Positions 35,099 to 44,535 are shown, counted from the first letter of the stretch. The stretch: 64,000 nt of DNA from Cypionkella sp049896245 (GCF_049896245.1 NZ_JAFCTX010000021.1:16342-80341), one strand, 5' to 3'. Numbers and translations: made by a program. Notes: generated by a model not told the origin, from the letters alone.

Positions 35099-35950
35099 CT
35101 AAATTATGACCTGATGTTCATGTTGACCCTTGGCGACGCCTTCAATCACAAAGGTCGCGCCAGAATTTGGCGAGATGCGCAGGGCTTCCGCATCGAGATT
35201 CTGACGCGCCGAGGTGACAATCAGGGTGCTCAGCTGGGGACCAGCGAAAGCGGGGCAAGTGGCTTGCGGAGCATCGACGGGAATGAACCGCAGGAACGTG
35301 CCGTCAGCATCATAGGCAGCGACGCGCGATGCGCCCCATTGCGCCAGCCACATCACACCTGCCGCATCAATCACAGCGCCGTCAGGGTAGAGGCCCTCGG
35401 CTGTCAGGTCGAGAAACACCTCAGGCGCGGCATTTGGCCAGCCATCTGCATCCAGAGCGACCTTCATCACCTTATGGCTGACGGTATCGGTGAAGTGGGC
35501 GAAAGTGCCGCCGGGCGGGAAGCAGATGGCGTTTGGAACGGTTATATCACTGTAAAGCTTGCGCAATTCGCCGCGATAATAGCGGTAGATCGCGCCCGCA
35601 CCTACCGCCTCATCCTTCGCCATCGTGCCAATCCAGAAGCCGCCCTGTGGATCGGTGCGACCATCGTTGGGGCGGTTTTTCGGCTTGTCTTGTTCTAGTA
35701 AGCAGAGGGTTTCAACTTCCTCGGTTTCCAGATCAAACAGGAACAGATCGCGTTCTCCAGCGATCAGCAGAACATCTTCTGAGACCCAACCAGCCGCTGA
35801 GACGATCTCGGGAAACCGCCATTCACGCGGACCGTCGCGGTCTTGCGACAGCAGTTTTTGGTTGTTGATATCAAACCAGAACATTTGTTCACGAATGGGG
35901 TGCCAGAGCGGGCCTTCGCCAAGTTCACAGAGGCGTGGATCGAAAATCAT
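35099..35950 (-). CDS. SMP-30/gluconolactonase-family sugar lactonase
   Basis: A 283-residue six-bladed beta-propeller lactonase of the SMP-30/regucalcin family. The metal-binding Glu in ELGEGPLWHP (residue ~10), RPNDGRTDPQGGFWIGTM near residue 92 (Asn/Asp ligands) and YPDGAVIDAAGVMW near residue 190 are present. It overlaps dgoA by 4 nt. In the De Ley-Doudoroff-type route it would open galactonolactone, upstream of the kinase and aldolase encoded beside it; the sugar is inferred from these neighbours. Confidence 0.88.
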   Translation of the reverse strand: MIFDPRLCELGEGPLWHPIREQMFWFDINNQKLLSQDRDGPREWRFPEIVSAAGWVSEDVLLIAGERDLFLFDLETEEVETLCLLEQDKPKNRPNDGRTDPQGGFWIGTMAKDEAVGAGAIYRYYRGELRKLYSDITVPNAICFPPGGTFAHFTDTVSHKVMKVALDADGWPNAAPEVFLDLTAEGLYPDGAVIDAAGVMWLAQWGASRVAAYDADGTFLRFIPVDAPQATCPAFAGPQLSTLIVTSARQNLDAEALRISPNSGATFVIEGVAKGQHEHQVII

Positions 35951-36552
35951 GCGCTGGCCTCATCGTATGCTTTGACAATCGCGCGGGCTTTTGCGGCAAC
36001 TTCGGCAATCGACAGACCCGGCGTGTAAAGTGCCGTGCCGATGCCAAAACCGCTTGCCCCCGCTTTGATCCATTCGCCGAAGTTCGAGGCTCCGGCCCCA
36101 CCCACGGCGTAGACCTCGCACGTTTTCGGCAATACGGCGCGGATGGCTTTCAGACCTTCAGGGCCGATCAGATTGGCCGGAAAAATCTTTAGCCCATCCG
36201 CCCCTGCTGCCAAAGCCGCAAAACATTCGGTGGGCGTCATCACCCCCGGCCAACTGGCCATGCCCGCGGCTTTGCTGGCACGGATCACATCTGGATTGCA
36301 GTTGGGCGAGACGATCAGACGACCTCCGGCAGCGGCGACGGCGGCCACATCCTTGACGCTCAGCACCGTACCCGCACCGATTTCTGCTTGAGATTCGAAG
36401 GCTTTAACCATCGCCGCAATCGAGTCCAGCGGATTAGGCGAGTTCAGCGGCACCTCAATGCGGGTGATGCCTGCGGCGATCAGCGCCTCGGCCACAGGCA
36501 CGGCCTCGGCCGGGGTGATTCCGCGCAGAATGGCGATCAGAGGGCGAGTCAT
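35947..36552 (-). CDS. dgoA: 2-dehydro-3-deoxy-6-phosphogalactonate aldolase
   Basis: A 201-residue class I aldolase of the KDPG/KDPGal family. RPLIAILRGITPAEA, GITRIEVPLNSPNPLDSI, EIGAGTVLSV, SPNCNPDVI and GADGLKIFPA (Schiff-base lysine) follow the family order; PLNSPNP rather than the KDPG-type LRTP favours the galactonate enzyme. It splits the phosphorylated keto-deoxy acid to pyruvate and glyceraldehyde 3-phosphate. It overlaps dgoK upstream and the lactonase downstream by 4 nt each. Confidence 0.93.
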   Translation of the reverse strand: MTRPLIAILRGITPAEAVPVAEALIAAGITRIEVPLNSPNPLDSIAAMVKAFESQAEIGAGTVLSVKDVAAVAAAGGRLIVSPNCNPDVIRASKAAGMASWPGVMTPTECFAALAAGADGLKIFPANLIGPEGLKAIRAVLPKTCEVYAVGGAGASNFGEWIKAGASGFGIGTALYTPGLSIAEVAAKARAIVKAYDEASA

Positions 36553-37466
36553 GGCTTGGCTTTCTGCAAAATACCGCGCGCGGCGGCGAGGCCTGCGAGG
36601 GTGCAGGCGGTGGCATCTAGGGATTCGGAGGCAGCCCCTTGCGCCGTCAGCGCAGAGGCGTAGCGGGCGGACAGCGCTTCGGCCCCGATCAGGGCAATGC
36701 GCTGACCCAGCCAATAGGGTTTGGCGGCGGCGAGTTCCAATCCGATCAGCAGACCCGACAATCGCGAGCGGGCAGAAGCAGGCGAAAGACCATTCAGCAG
36801 TCCCTCGGCGCGCAATGTGAACAGGCGTGCGGAAATCTTTTCGGGCCGCTGCATCGCGTCGGTCAGACCTTGGGTAAAGGCATCTTCATCGCTGCCCTCG
36901 CCGCCCATGCCATGCCGCAACACCGACTGTTGCGACAGCAGCGCGAACATTTCTCCGGTCATGAAGGTCTGGAATGATACCACCTCGCCCGCCGAGACAT
37001 GCACCCATTTTGAATGGGTGCCGGGCAGGCAGAACACGCCGTCAAACCCCGGCAGCAGTGCCAAAGCCCCTGCGATTTGGGTTTCTTCGCCACGCATCAC
37101 ATCGGCGGGCTTGGCCTGCGACAGACCGGGCGCGATCATCATCTGCAAGCGCGGATCATCGGTCGGCACCGCCATCAACTCACCCGAGGCCACCGGAGCG
37201 CAAGGGACCCGACGATAGGGCGCTTCCATCCAGCCTTGCCGCGCGCCGACCATGCCACAGGCAATCACCGGCGTCGCCTCTGCGCCCAACCAAGACGCGA
37301 TGACCCGCAGCAGAGCAGGTTCAAACTCGGCCTGCGCCAGTTTGCCCATGCCCTCGTCTGAACCGCCCGAAGCCAGTACGCCCTGTGCCCCCATCGCCCA
37401 AGCCCGCAGGTTTGAGGTGCCCCAGTCGACAGCAATCCAGTCGGGGGCGATCCAATCGGGTGTCAT
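36549..37466 (-). CDS. dgoK: 2-dehydro-3-deoxygalactonokinase
   Basis: A 305-residue sugar-acid kinase. The start MTPDWIAPDW at 37466 is followed by the phosphate-binding AVDWGTSNLRAW. CGMVGARQGWMEAPY, GEETQIAGAL and FCLPGTHSKWV are hallmark DgoK stretches. It phosphorylates 2-keto-3-deoxygalactonate for the aldolase DgoA. First gene of the lactonase operon, divergent from the IclR regulator, with a candidate operator at 37471-37487 just in front of it. Confidence 0.93.
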   Translation of the reverse strand: MTPDWIAPDWIAVDWGTSNLRAWAMGAQGVLASGGSDEGMGKLAQAEFEPALLRVIASWLGAEATPVIACGMVGARQGWMEAPYRRVPCAPVASGELMAVPTDDPRLQMMIAPGLSQAKPADVMRGEETQIAGALALLPGFDGVFCLPGTHSKWVHVSAGEVVSFQTFMTGEMFALLSQQSVLRHGMGGEGSDEDAFTQGLTDAMQRPEKISARLFTLRAEGLLNGLSPASARSRLSGLLIGLELAAAKPYWLGQRIALIGAEALSARYASALTAQGAASESLDATACTLAGLAAARGILQKAKP

Positions 37467-37470
37467 TGTG

Positions 37471-37487
37471 GTTCCATTATTTGAAAC
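37471..37487. promoter_or_regulatory. Candidate IclR-family operator
   Basis: GTTCCATTATTTGAAAC has the form GTTyCA-N5-TGrAAC, a near-palindrome typical of IclR-family sites controlling sugar-acid genes. It lies in the 84-nt region between dgoK and the divergent IclR regulator, only 4 nt from the dgoK start, a position suited to repression. Confidence 0.65.
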
Positions 37488-37550
37488 TAAGTCTTGCATA
37501 GTGGGAATTATGCGATTTACCCTACGGCCTGTCAATTCCTGCGAGGGATC

Positions 37551-38327
37551 ATGCGCGATAATCAGCAAGATGGCACGGTCGGCAAGGCGCTGGACGTGCT
37601 GGAGACGGTGGCCGCGCTTGCCCCGGTGCGGTTCAGCGATCTGCTGGCGCGCGGCGGCTATCCAAAAGCGACGCTGTATCGCCTGCTGCAAACCCTGACG
37701 CATCAGGGCATGCTCGCCTATGATGAAGACCGTGGCAGCTATAGCCTGGGCCTGCGGCTGGTCAGGTTGGCGCATGGGGCTTGGGCACAAAGCTCGCTGG
37801 CCCCGTTGGCACGGCGGGCGTTGGATGAATTGGCGGGAGTGACCGGCGAGACGGTGCATCTGGCGCAGATGGATCAGGGTCAGGTGCTGTATGTCGACAA
37901 ACGCAATGCGGCGCGGCCTGTCGAGATGTTTTCGCAGGCGGGCAAGGTCGGGCCGGCCTACTGCACCGGAGTCGGCAAGGCGATGCTGGCGTTCATGCCC
38001 GAGGCCGCGCTGACCGCCGCCTTGGCACGGCAAAGCTTTCACCGTTTCACCGCGCAAACCTTGAACAGCCCCGCGCTGCTGGCTGAACTGGCGGCGATTC
38101 GGGCGCGCGGCTATGCTTATGACAAGGAGGAGCATGAGGCGGGCATCATCTGCGTGGCCGCCCCGATTCTGGCACGCTCGGGTCGGATGATCGGCGCGGT
38201 TTCAGTCACCTCGACCACGACGCGCAGCAGTGTGCGGGCGTTGGAGGCGCATGTCGGACGGTTGAAGCTGACGGCGGCAGAGATTGCAGCCGAAGCGGAA
38301 AATTGGCGGTTTCCCGAACACGGTTAG
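37551..38327 (+). CDS. IclR-family transcriptional regulator of the galactonate genes
   Basis: 258 residues: an N-terminal winged helix (residues ~8-65, VGKALDVLETVAALAPVRFSD and KATLYRLLQTL) and a C-terminal ligand domain (GETVHLAQMDQGQVLYVDK, GPAYCTGVGKAMLAF, GIICVAAPIL). By position it controls the divergent dgoK-dgoA-lactonase operon, probably as a repressor released by a sugar acid. The ATG at 37551 follows a GAGGGA site. Confidence 0.9.
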   Translation: MRDNQQDGTVGKALDVLETVAALAPVRFSDLLARGGYPKATLYRLLQTLTHQGMLAYDEDRGSYSLGLRLVRLAHGAWAQSSLAPLARRALDELAGVTGETVHLAQMDQGQVLYVDKRNAARPVEMFSQAGKVGPAYCTGVGKAMLAFMPEAALTAALARQSFHRFTAQTLNSPALLAELAAIRARGYAYDKEEHEAGIICVAAPILARSGRMIGAVSVTSTTTRSSVRALEAHVGRLKLTAAEIAAEAENWRFPEHG

Positions 38328-38347
38328 GCAATTCCTGCCCCGCAGCG

Positions 38348-39250
38348 CTAGTCTGAAAAGTGCTTCTCGCCCCGCGCTGCGGCCAAATCGAACTGGCGCT
38401 GACGTTCGCGGAAGCGGTTGCGGTCGGCTTCGGAATATTCGCCCGCGCAATGGTGGCAGCGGGCCCCGCGCTCGTATTCCGGGCGCTGTTTGTCGGCGGC
38501 GCTGATCGGGCAACGGCAGGCGTGGCAACTGTCGTAATCGCCGGGGATCAGCCCATGCCCAACCGAAACGCGGCCATCAAACACATAGCACTCGCCGTTC
38601 CACATCGAAGCCTCGGCGGGCACGTCTTCGAGGTATTTCAGGATGCCACCCTTCAGGTGGAATACCTCATCAACTCCCTGCCCCAGCAGGTAGTTCGTTG
38701 ATTTCTCGCAGCGAATTCCACCGGTGCAGAACATCGCAACGCGCTTGCCACGGTATTCGTCTTTGTGGTCTTCCCACCATTTCGGGAAATCCCGGAAGGT
38801 GCGGATGTCAGGGTCAACCGCGCCCTGAAAGCTGCCGATGCCAACCTCGTAGTCGTTGCGGGTATCAATCAGCGCCACATCGGGCGAGGAGATCAGCGCG
38901 TTCCAATCGTGAGGCGAGACATAAGACCCCACCCGCGCCACCGGATCGACATCTGGCTGGCCCATGGTGACAATCTCGCGCTTCAGCTTCACCTTCATGC
39001 GGCCAAACGGCATTTCGGTGGTGTAGCTTTCCTTGTGTTCCAGCGCCGCACAGCCCGGCAGGCTGCGCAGATGGGCGAGAACGGCGGCGATCGCGGACGC
39101 AGGCCCCGCGATGGTGCCATTGATGCCTTCCTGCGCGATCAGAAGTGACCCCTTCACCCCTTCTGCGACGCAAACATCCAGTATCGGCCCCTGCAAAGCG
39201 GCGGGGTCGGGGAAGCGGGTGAAGTGATAGAGCGCGGCAACGGTCAGCAT
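38348..39250 (-). CDS. trhO: tRNA uridine-34 hydroxylase, rhodanese type (TrhO)
   Basis: A 300-residue protein. An N-terminal acylphosphatase-like domain (SLLIAQEGINGTIAG) is followed by a rhodanese domain with active-site loop FCTGGIRCEKS near residue 176. A C-terminal cysteine-rich zinc-like region follows (CHACRCPIS and CHHCAGEY). Members of this family (formerly YceA/UPF0176) hydroxylate U34 in tRNA using O2. Length and motif order are normal. Confidence 0.92.
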   Translation of the reverse strand: MLTVAALYHFTRFPDPAALQGPILDVCVAEGVKGSLLIAQEGINGTIAGPASAIAAVLAHLRSLPGCAALEHKESYTTEMPFGRMKVKLKREIVTMGQPDVDPVARVGSYVSPHDWNALISSPDVALIDTRNDYEVGIGSFQGAVDPDIRTFRDFPKWWEDHKDEYRGKRVAMFCTGGIRCEKSTNYLLGQGVDEVFHLKGGILKYLEDVPAEASMWNGECYVFDGRVSVGHGLIPGDYDSCHACRCPISAADKQRPEYERGARCHHCAGEYSEADRNRFRERQRQFDLAAARGEKHFSD

Positions 39251-39364
39251 GGCTGCGATTTACGCCTAAGCACGGCGCAGGGCAATATCTTTAGCCGGAC
39301 GGCTTTGGGTTGACCGGGCGAGAGCCGCCGCTTACCCCTTGAGCAACCGGAACAGGAGATCCCG

Positions 39365-39973
39365 ATGCGCGCCGCCGATGAAGCCCTGATCGTGATCGAC
39401 ATCCAGAACGATTTCTGCCCCGGTGGCGCTTTGGCGGTGGCGGGCGGCGATGCTATTATCCCGCAAGTGAACGCTTTGATGGCGGAATTTGACTGCGTGG
39501 TGCTGACGCAAGATTGGCATCCGGCGGATCATTCCTCTTTCGCGGCCAACCATCCGGGGGCGGAGGCTTTTTCGCTGATCCAGATGCCCTATGGCCCGCA
39601 AGTTTTGTGGCCGGTGCATTGCGTGCAGGGCTCTGCGGGGGCAGAATTTCATGCAGATTTGCAGGTAAACCCCGCGCAACTGATTATGCGCAAAGGTTTT
39701 CGCTCTGGCATCGACAGCTATTCGGCGTTTTTTGAGAATGATCACAGCACCGCCACTGGGCTGGAGGGTTATCTGCGCGCGCGTGGGATTAAGGTGCTGA
39801 CTCTGGTCGGGTTGGCCACGGATTTCTGCGTAGCCTATTCGGCACTGGATGCGGCAAGACTTGGGTTTTCGGTCACCTTGCTGGAAAGTGCCTGCCGCGC
39901 GATTGACCTGAACGGCGCGCTGGCCAAGGCAAAGGCGAAATGTCTGGCTGCGGGCGTGCATTGGGTCGGCTGA
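39365..39973 (+). CDS. pncA: Nicotinamidase
   Basis: A 202-residue cysteine hydrolase that deamidates nicotinamide to nicotinate for NAD salvage. ALIVIDIQNDFCPGGAL supplies the catalytic Asp, TQDWHPADHSSFAANH the metal ligands, RKGF the Lys, and VGLATDFCVAYSALDA the nucleophile Cys. The next step of the pathway, pncB, is encoded 2.3 kb downstream on the same strand, beyond a histidine kinase gene. Confidence 0.94.
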   Translation: MRAADEALIVIDIQNDFCPGGALAVAGGDAIIPQVNALMAEFDCVVLTQDWHPADHSSFAANHPGAEAFSLIQMPYGPQVLWPVHCVQGSAGAEFHADLQVNPAQLIMRKGFRSGIDSYSAFFENDHSTATGLEGYLRARGIKVLTLVGLATDFCVAYSALDAARLGFSVTLLESACRAIDLNGALAKAKAKCLAAGVHWVG

Positions 39974-40037
39974 TGCTCATCTGACGTTAACACTTGCGGG
40001 TTAGCCTTGGGGTACGAAAGGCAAAAGGCCGCAGGGA

Positions 40038-42374
40038 ATGGACTCAACTATCAGCAGTGAAATCGGCCTGTTTCTGGCCCGTAACAGCAAGGATGGGCTG
40101 TTTCTGCGCTATGCGCGGGGCCGCGCGCGCGGCTTTCTGATGCGGCAGACGATGACGCTGATCGGCGCATTTAGCATTGCGGCGCTTTCGTCATTTTGGC
40201 TTGGTGCCTTGGCGGGCGGCCTTGCTTTGGTCGGAGAAGCGATTGATTGTGCAGGGCTTTTCTATATCTCGCGTCGCTTTGCCGGGGCAGATGTGCCGAG
40301 GGCTGCCCGGATATGGGCGGCAGTTTCCGGCACGCTGCAGGCCCTGACCATTGCCGCTTGTGTGATGATCTGCTGGCGGCTTATTCCGCTGCAAGGTGCT
40401 CGATTTTTCGCAGCGGCTTTCCTGATGTCAGCGGCGATCAATGCCGGGCTGGTGCGACGACACTTTGCCCTCGGCACCGCGCTGCGCCTGATGGTTTACG
40501 CGGCAACCTGTCTGGCCATGCTGCTGTCAGACATGCGATCGGATGCGTATCAACTGCGCGCAGAATCGTGGTTTTTGTTCATTTCCGTGCTGATCATGGC
40601 CTATACAGCCACCTTGTTCATCCGCGCGGTGGAGCGTGGCCAAACCGAGCGTTTGCGGTTTGAACAGGCGCTGTTGCAAGAAAGCCTGGCTCTGGACAGC
40701 GCGCGGATTGCCGCAGCCGATGCTGCCCACAAGGCCGAGCGTCTTGCGCTTGTGGCCAAACATGCCACTGATTCTATTGTGTTCACCGCGCCAGATGGTC
40801 GCATCGAATGGGTGAATGAAGGCTTTAGCCGCATCACCGGCTATAGCTTTGACGAGGCCGTCGGTCAGCAACCGGGCGATCTGCTGAACACCGAAGAAAC
40901 CAGCCTTGCCGCCTTGGACGCACTGTTAGCGGCGCGCGAAAATGTCAGGCCGGTGCGATTGGAAATTCAAAACCGCACCAAATCCGGTCGGGTGATCTGG
41001 GTCGAAGTCGCGATGTCTCCCGTGCTTGGCCCCGATGGCAAGCCCAGCGTTTATATCGCGGTTGAACGGGATATCACCCAAGCCAAAGCTCATGCCGCAG
41101 AGCTTGCCCTCGCCCGAAATGCAGCTGAAGCGGCAGCGCAGGTCAAATCCCAATTCCTTGCCACGATGAGCCATGAGATTCGCACGCCGATGAATGGCGT
41201 GATTGGTGTAGCAGAACTGTTGGAGGAAACCCCACTTGACCCGGTGCAGCGACAATATGTCAGCACGATTGTCGATTCCAGTCGGGCGCTGCTGACCATC
41301 ATCAACGACGTGCTCGATCTGTCCAAGCTTCAGGCTGGCAAGTTTGATCTGCTGGTCGAGCCGTTTTCCATCAACGAGGCGGTGGCACGCGCTTTGGATC
41401 TTCTGCGTCCAACCGCGATGAAAAAGGCGATCTTGCTGCAAGCAGATCTGCCATCAGCAGACCATTTGCATTTGGGAGATTCTGGAAGGCTGCGTCAAAT
41501 TCTGTTGAATCTACTGGGAAATGCCGTGAAGTTTACCGCGACGGGCTGCGTGACTGTATCGGTGCAGAGTGTTGCTGATGGCAAACTGGACCAAATCCGT
41601 ATCGCGATCACAGACAGCGGCATTGGCATTGCAGCCGACCGCATCGGGCATGTGTTTGACAGCTTTACCCAAGCCGACACCACGATCTCGCGGCAATTTG
41701 GCGGCACGGGTCTTGGCCTGACGATCTCACGTTTGCTGGCGCAGCAGATGGGTGGCGATATTGAGGTGGCGTCTGAACTGGGCGTGGGGTCGGTCTTTAC
41801 GCTGATTCTGCGTTTGCCGCGCGCGGCGCAAAATCCTGTGACACGGTCCGTGCTTACTGTGGCACCGCTGACAAATTTGCGCCTGCTGGTGGCCGAAGAC
41901 AATCGCACCAATATGTTGGTGACGCGCAAATTGTTGGAACGCTGTGTCGCGTCGATTGATGAGGCCGAAAATGGCAAGCAGGCGGTGGCGGCCTATTGCC
42001 GTGCGCAGCCGGACCTTGTGTTGATGGATGTCTCGATGCCCGAAATGGACGGTCAAACTGCCACCCGCGAGATCCGGCGGTTTGAGGCCGAAGCGGATTT
42101 GCCGCGCTGTCCGATTGTGGCACTGACCGCCTATGCCTCGGCTGAGGAGGCGGCCTTGTGCCTTGCAGCCGGCATGGATGCAGTTTTGACCAAGCCTTTG
42201 ATCCGCGCCGAGCTTTATGCTTTGCTGCAACGCACCGCCGCCGCGCGGGATCGTTTTGACCTTTCCCCCGTTCATGCCTTAGACAGTAAGGCAAAGGGAG
42301 GGCCGTCATGGTCGACATCGCCGCACGCGTCTGGAACCACAAGTGGAAGATCGACCCGATCGTCCGCTCGCTGA
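40038..42374 (+). CDS. Membrane hybrid histidine kinase (PAS-HisKA-HATPase-REC)
   Basis: 778 residues as read. About six transmembrane helices (residues 35-200) are followed by a coiled linker and a PAS domain (~240-350). A HisKA domain has phospho-acceptor FLATMSHEIRTPMNG near residue 380, an ATPase domain has NLLGNAVKF, DSGIGIA and GGTGLGLTIS, and a C-terminal receiver has LVAEDN, LMDVSMPEMDG and a lysine in LTKP. The final ~22 codons overlap pncB by 67 nt. Dropping one base from the C5 run at about 42266 would instead end the protein at a TAG near 42280, before pncB. It lacks a visible partner regulator. Confidence 0.88.
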   Translation: MDSTISSEIGLFLARNSKDGLFLRYARGRARGFLMRQTMTLIGAFSIAALSSFWLGALAGGLALVGEAIDCAGLFYISRRFAGADVPRAARIWAAVSGTLQALTIAACVMICWRLIPLQGARFFAAAFLMSAAINAGLVRRHFALGTALRLMVYAATCLAMLLSDMRSDAYQLRAESWFLFISVLIMAYTATLFIRAVERGQTERLRFEQALLQESLALDSARIAAADAAHKAERLALVAKHATDSIVFTAPDGRIEWVNEGFSRITGYSFDEAVGQQPGDLLNTEETSLAALDALLAARENVRPVRLEIQNRTKSGRVIWVEVAMSPVLGPDGKPSVYIAVERDITQAKAHAAELALARNAAEAAAQVKSQFLATMSHEIRTPMNGVIGVAELLEETPLDPVQRQYVSTIVDSSRALLTIINDVLDLSKLQAGKFDLLVEPFSINEAVARALDLLRPTAMKKAILLQADLPSADHLHLGDSGRLRQILLNLLGNAVKFTATGCVTVSVQSVADGKLDQIRIAITDSGIGIAADRIGHVFDSFTQADTTISRQFGGTGLGLTISRLLAQQMGGDIEVASELGVGSVFTLILRLPRAAQNPVTRSVLTVAPLTNLRLLVAEDNRTNMLVTRKLLERCVASIDEAENGKQAVAAYCRAQPDLVLMDVSMPEMDGQTATREIRRFEAEADLPRCPIVALTAYASAEEAALCLAAGMDAVLTKPLIRAELYALLQRTAAARDRFDLSPVHALDSKAKGGPSWSTSPHASGTTSGRSTRSSAR

Positions 42375-43600
42375 TTGACACCGATTTTTACAAGCTATTG
42401 ATGTGTCAGTCTATTTTTCGGAACAAGCCAGATACGTCGGTTACGTTCAGCCTGATCAACCGCAGCAAATCCGTGCGATTAGCCGAATTGGTTGATGAAG
42501 GTGAATTGCGCGAACAGTTGGATCACGTCCGCTCGCTCAGCCTGACCCGGGGCGAAAGCACCTGGCTGCGCGGCAATACCTTTTATGGCAAGCGCCAGAT
42601 GTTCCGGCCAGACTTCATGGAATGGTTCGAGGGCATGCGGCTGCCTGCCTACCATCTGGAAAAGCGCGACGGGCAGTATGAATTGACCTTTGAAGGCAGT
42701 TGGCCCGAGGTGATGCTGTGGGAAATTCCGGCGTTGTCGGTGCTGATGGAGTTGCGCAGCCGCGCGGTGCTGGAAAAGCAGGGGCGGTTTGAATTGCAGG
42801 TGCTATATGCCCGCGCGATGACCAAGCTGTGGGAGAAGATCACCAAACTGCGCGAGATTGAAGGCTTGCGGATCGCCGATTTCGGCACGCGGCGCAGACA
42901 TTCCTTTCTGTGGCAAGATTGGGCGGTGCAAGCCATGCAAGAGGGGTTGGAAGGCAAGTTCGCGGGTACTTCAAATTGCCTGATCGCGATGCGGCGCGAG
43001 GTGGAGGCGATCGGCACCAATGCGCATGAATTGCCGATGGTCTATGCGGCACTGGCCAATTCTGACGCGGAACTGGCACAATCGCCCTATCAGGTTCTGG
43101 CCGATTGGCAGGAGGAACATGACGGCAATCTGCGGATCATTTTGCCGGATACTTTTGGCACCGAGGGCTTTCTGAAACGCGCGCCGGATTGGCTGGCGTC
43201 TTGGACGGGTATCCGTATTGACAGTGGCGATCCGGCGACGGCCGCAGAAATTGCCATTCAGTGGTGGAAGGATCGCGGCGAAGATCCGCGGCAAAAGCTG
43301 GTGATTTTCTCCGACGGTCTCGACGTGGACAAGATTGTGGAGTTGCAAAAGCAATTCCGGGGTCAGGTCAAGGTTTCCTTCGGCTGGGGCACGATGCTGA
43401 CCAATGATTTCCGTGGCTTAGCGCCTGAGGATGGCTTGGCGCCGTTCAGCGTGGTGTGCAAGGCGATTGCGGCGAATGGGCGGCCAACGGTAAAGCTTTC
43501 CGATAACCCGAACAAGGCGATGGGCCCGGCGGAGGAGATTGCGCGGTATAAGCGGGTGTTTGGTGTTGGCGAACAGGTCGCTCAGGCGGTGATGGTTTAG
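42308..43600 (+). CDS. pncB: Nicotinate phosphoribosyltransferase
   Basis: A 430-residue enzyme that makes nicotinate mononucleotide from nicotinate and PRPP. VRSLIDTDFYKLLMCQ near the N-terminus, GTRRRHSFLWQD, GTSNCLIA, the segment TNAHELPMVYAAL with the phosphorylated histidine, RIDSGDP and FGWGTMLTND are conserved in order. A GGGAGG site lies before the start at 42308, which is inside the reading frame of the kinase gene. With pncA it completes nicotinamide salvage. Confidence 0.94.
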   Translation: MVDIAARVWNHKWKIDPIVRSLIDTDFYKLLMCQSIFRNKPDTSVTFSLINRSKSVRLAELVDEGELREQLDHVRSLSLTRGESTWLRGNTFYGKRQMFRPDFMEWFEGMRLPAYHLEKRDGQYELTFEGSWPEVMLWEIPALSVLMELRSRAVLEKQGRFELQVLYARAMTKLWEKITKLREIEGLRIADFGTRRRHSFLWQDWAVQAMQEGLEGKFAGTSNCLIAMRREVEAIGTNAHELPMVYAALANSDAELAQSPYQVLADWQEEHDGNLRIILPDTFGTEGFLKRAPDWLASWTGIRIDSGDPATAAEIAIQWWKDRGEDPRQKLVIFSDGLDVDKIVELQKQFRGQVKVSFGWGTMLTNDFRGLAPEDGLAPFSVVCKAIAANGRPTVKLSDNPNKAMGPAEEIARYKRVFGVGEQVAQAVMV

Positions 43601-44535
43601 GCCATCACGCGCTTAGCGCACATCACCGCACGCGCGATGTGAGATGTGTGGATCGGATCATTGGGCACCAGACGTGGAGCCGCCCAGCCGACCGAGGTGC
43701 AAGTGCGCGCCAAGGTGAAAATCTCGACCATTTTGGTGCTGACGGCACGGGTTTGGCCGTAACCTGCCACCAAAGCATCGCGGATTTGCGGATAGTCCGG
43801 CTCATACAGGTTCTGGCTAAGCGCCGTTCCAAGATCGTACAGCCGGAAGCCAAAGCCAGAGTCGTCAAAGTCGATCAGCGAAAGCGAACCGTTGTTCACA
43901 AGGATGTTTTCGCGCAGCACGTCGGCGTGGATCGGGCCAAAATCGCCACCGTTGCGCTGATGGTCGGTGATCTGGGCGCGCAGAAAATCCCGTGCGGCGC
44001 GCAGAATTTCGGCTTGCGCGGGGGTGGCGGTGGGATGGTCCCAGAAGCGGCCCCAGAACGGGGTTTCACCGACAAGGCCAGCAATATCCCAACGCGGACG
44101 GGTGAAATCGGACGGCAGGGTCAGGCTATCGGTTGCAGCGTGGACATGGGCGAGCAAGTCGCCCAACGCATGATGGCGCGTCAGGCGATGTTCGGGGGCG
44201 CAAGGCAGGGGCTGACCTGCCTCGCCAAATGCGTCGCCCTGCATCCAGTTGATGATTGACGCATTGCGACCGTTTGACAGCTTCACCAGAAAATCGCCTG
44301 AACGGTTGGGCAAAGCGGCTGGGACAGCGACGCCTTTGGCGGCCAAAGCTGCGCACCACCACAGCTCTGACCTGATTGCCGCATCGTCCTGGTAGCCCAT
44401 GCGATGCAGGCGCAAGGCAGCACGGCCTGAAGGCAGAGCCACCTCGAACACGGCATTTTCGCGATTGCGCAGCAGGCGCGTTACGCTGCCATTCCAATGG
44501 CTTACGGCCTCGACAGCCAAGGCTTCAATCGTCAT
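43597..44535 (-). CDS. APH-fold phosphotransferase (homoserine kinase/SrkA-like)
   Basis: A 312-residue aminoglycoside-phosphotransferase-fold kinase. FEVALPSGRAALRLHR is the nucleotide-binding sheet, GPIHADVLRENILV the catalytic loop (Asp and Asn) and LIDFDDSGFGFRLYDLG the metal-binding segment. SrkA-type and homoserine-kinase-type members phosphorylate small alcohols or protein Ser/Thr; the substrate here is unknown. It overlaps the upstream arfB gene by 4 nt and converges tail-to-tail on pncB with a 4-nt overlap. Confidence 0.85.
   Translation of the reverse strand: MTIEALAVEAVSHWNGSVTRLLRNRENAVFEVALPSGRAALRLHRMGYQDDAAIRSELWWCAALAAKGVAVPAALPNRSGDFLVKLSNGRNASIINWMQGDAFGEAGQPLPCAPEHRLTRHHALGDLLAHVHAATDSLTLPSDFTRPRWDIAGLVGETPFWGRFWDHPTATPAQAEILRAARDFLRAQITDHQRNGGDFGPIHADVLRENILVNNGSLSLIDFDDSGFGFRLYDLGTALSQNLYEPDYPQIRDALVAGYGQTRAVSTKMVEIFTLARTCTSVGWAAPRLVPNDPIHTSHIARAVMCAKRVMA

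Noticed and set aside
36549..38135. N-terminal extension of dgoK to 38135
   Set aside because: The family sequence begins at 37466; the extension is antisense to the IclR regulator and has shadow-frame composition.
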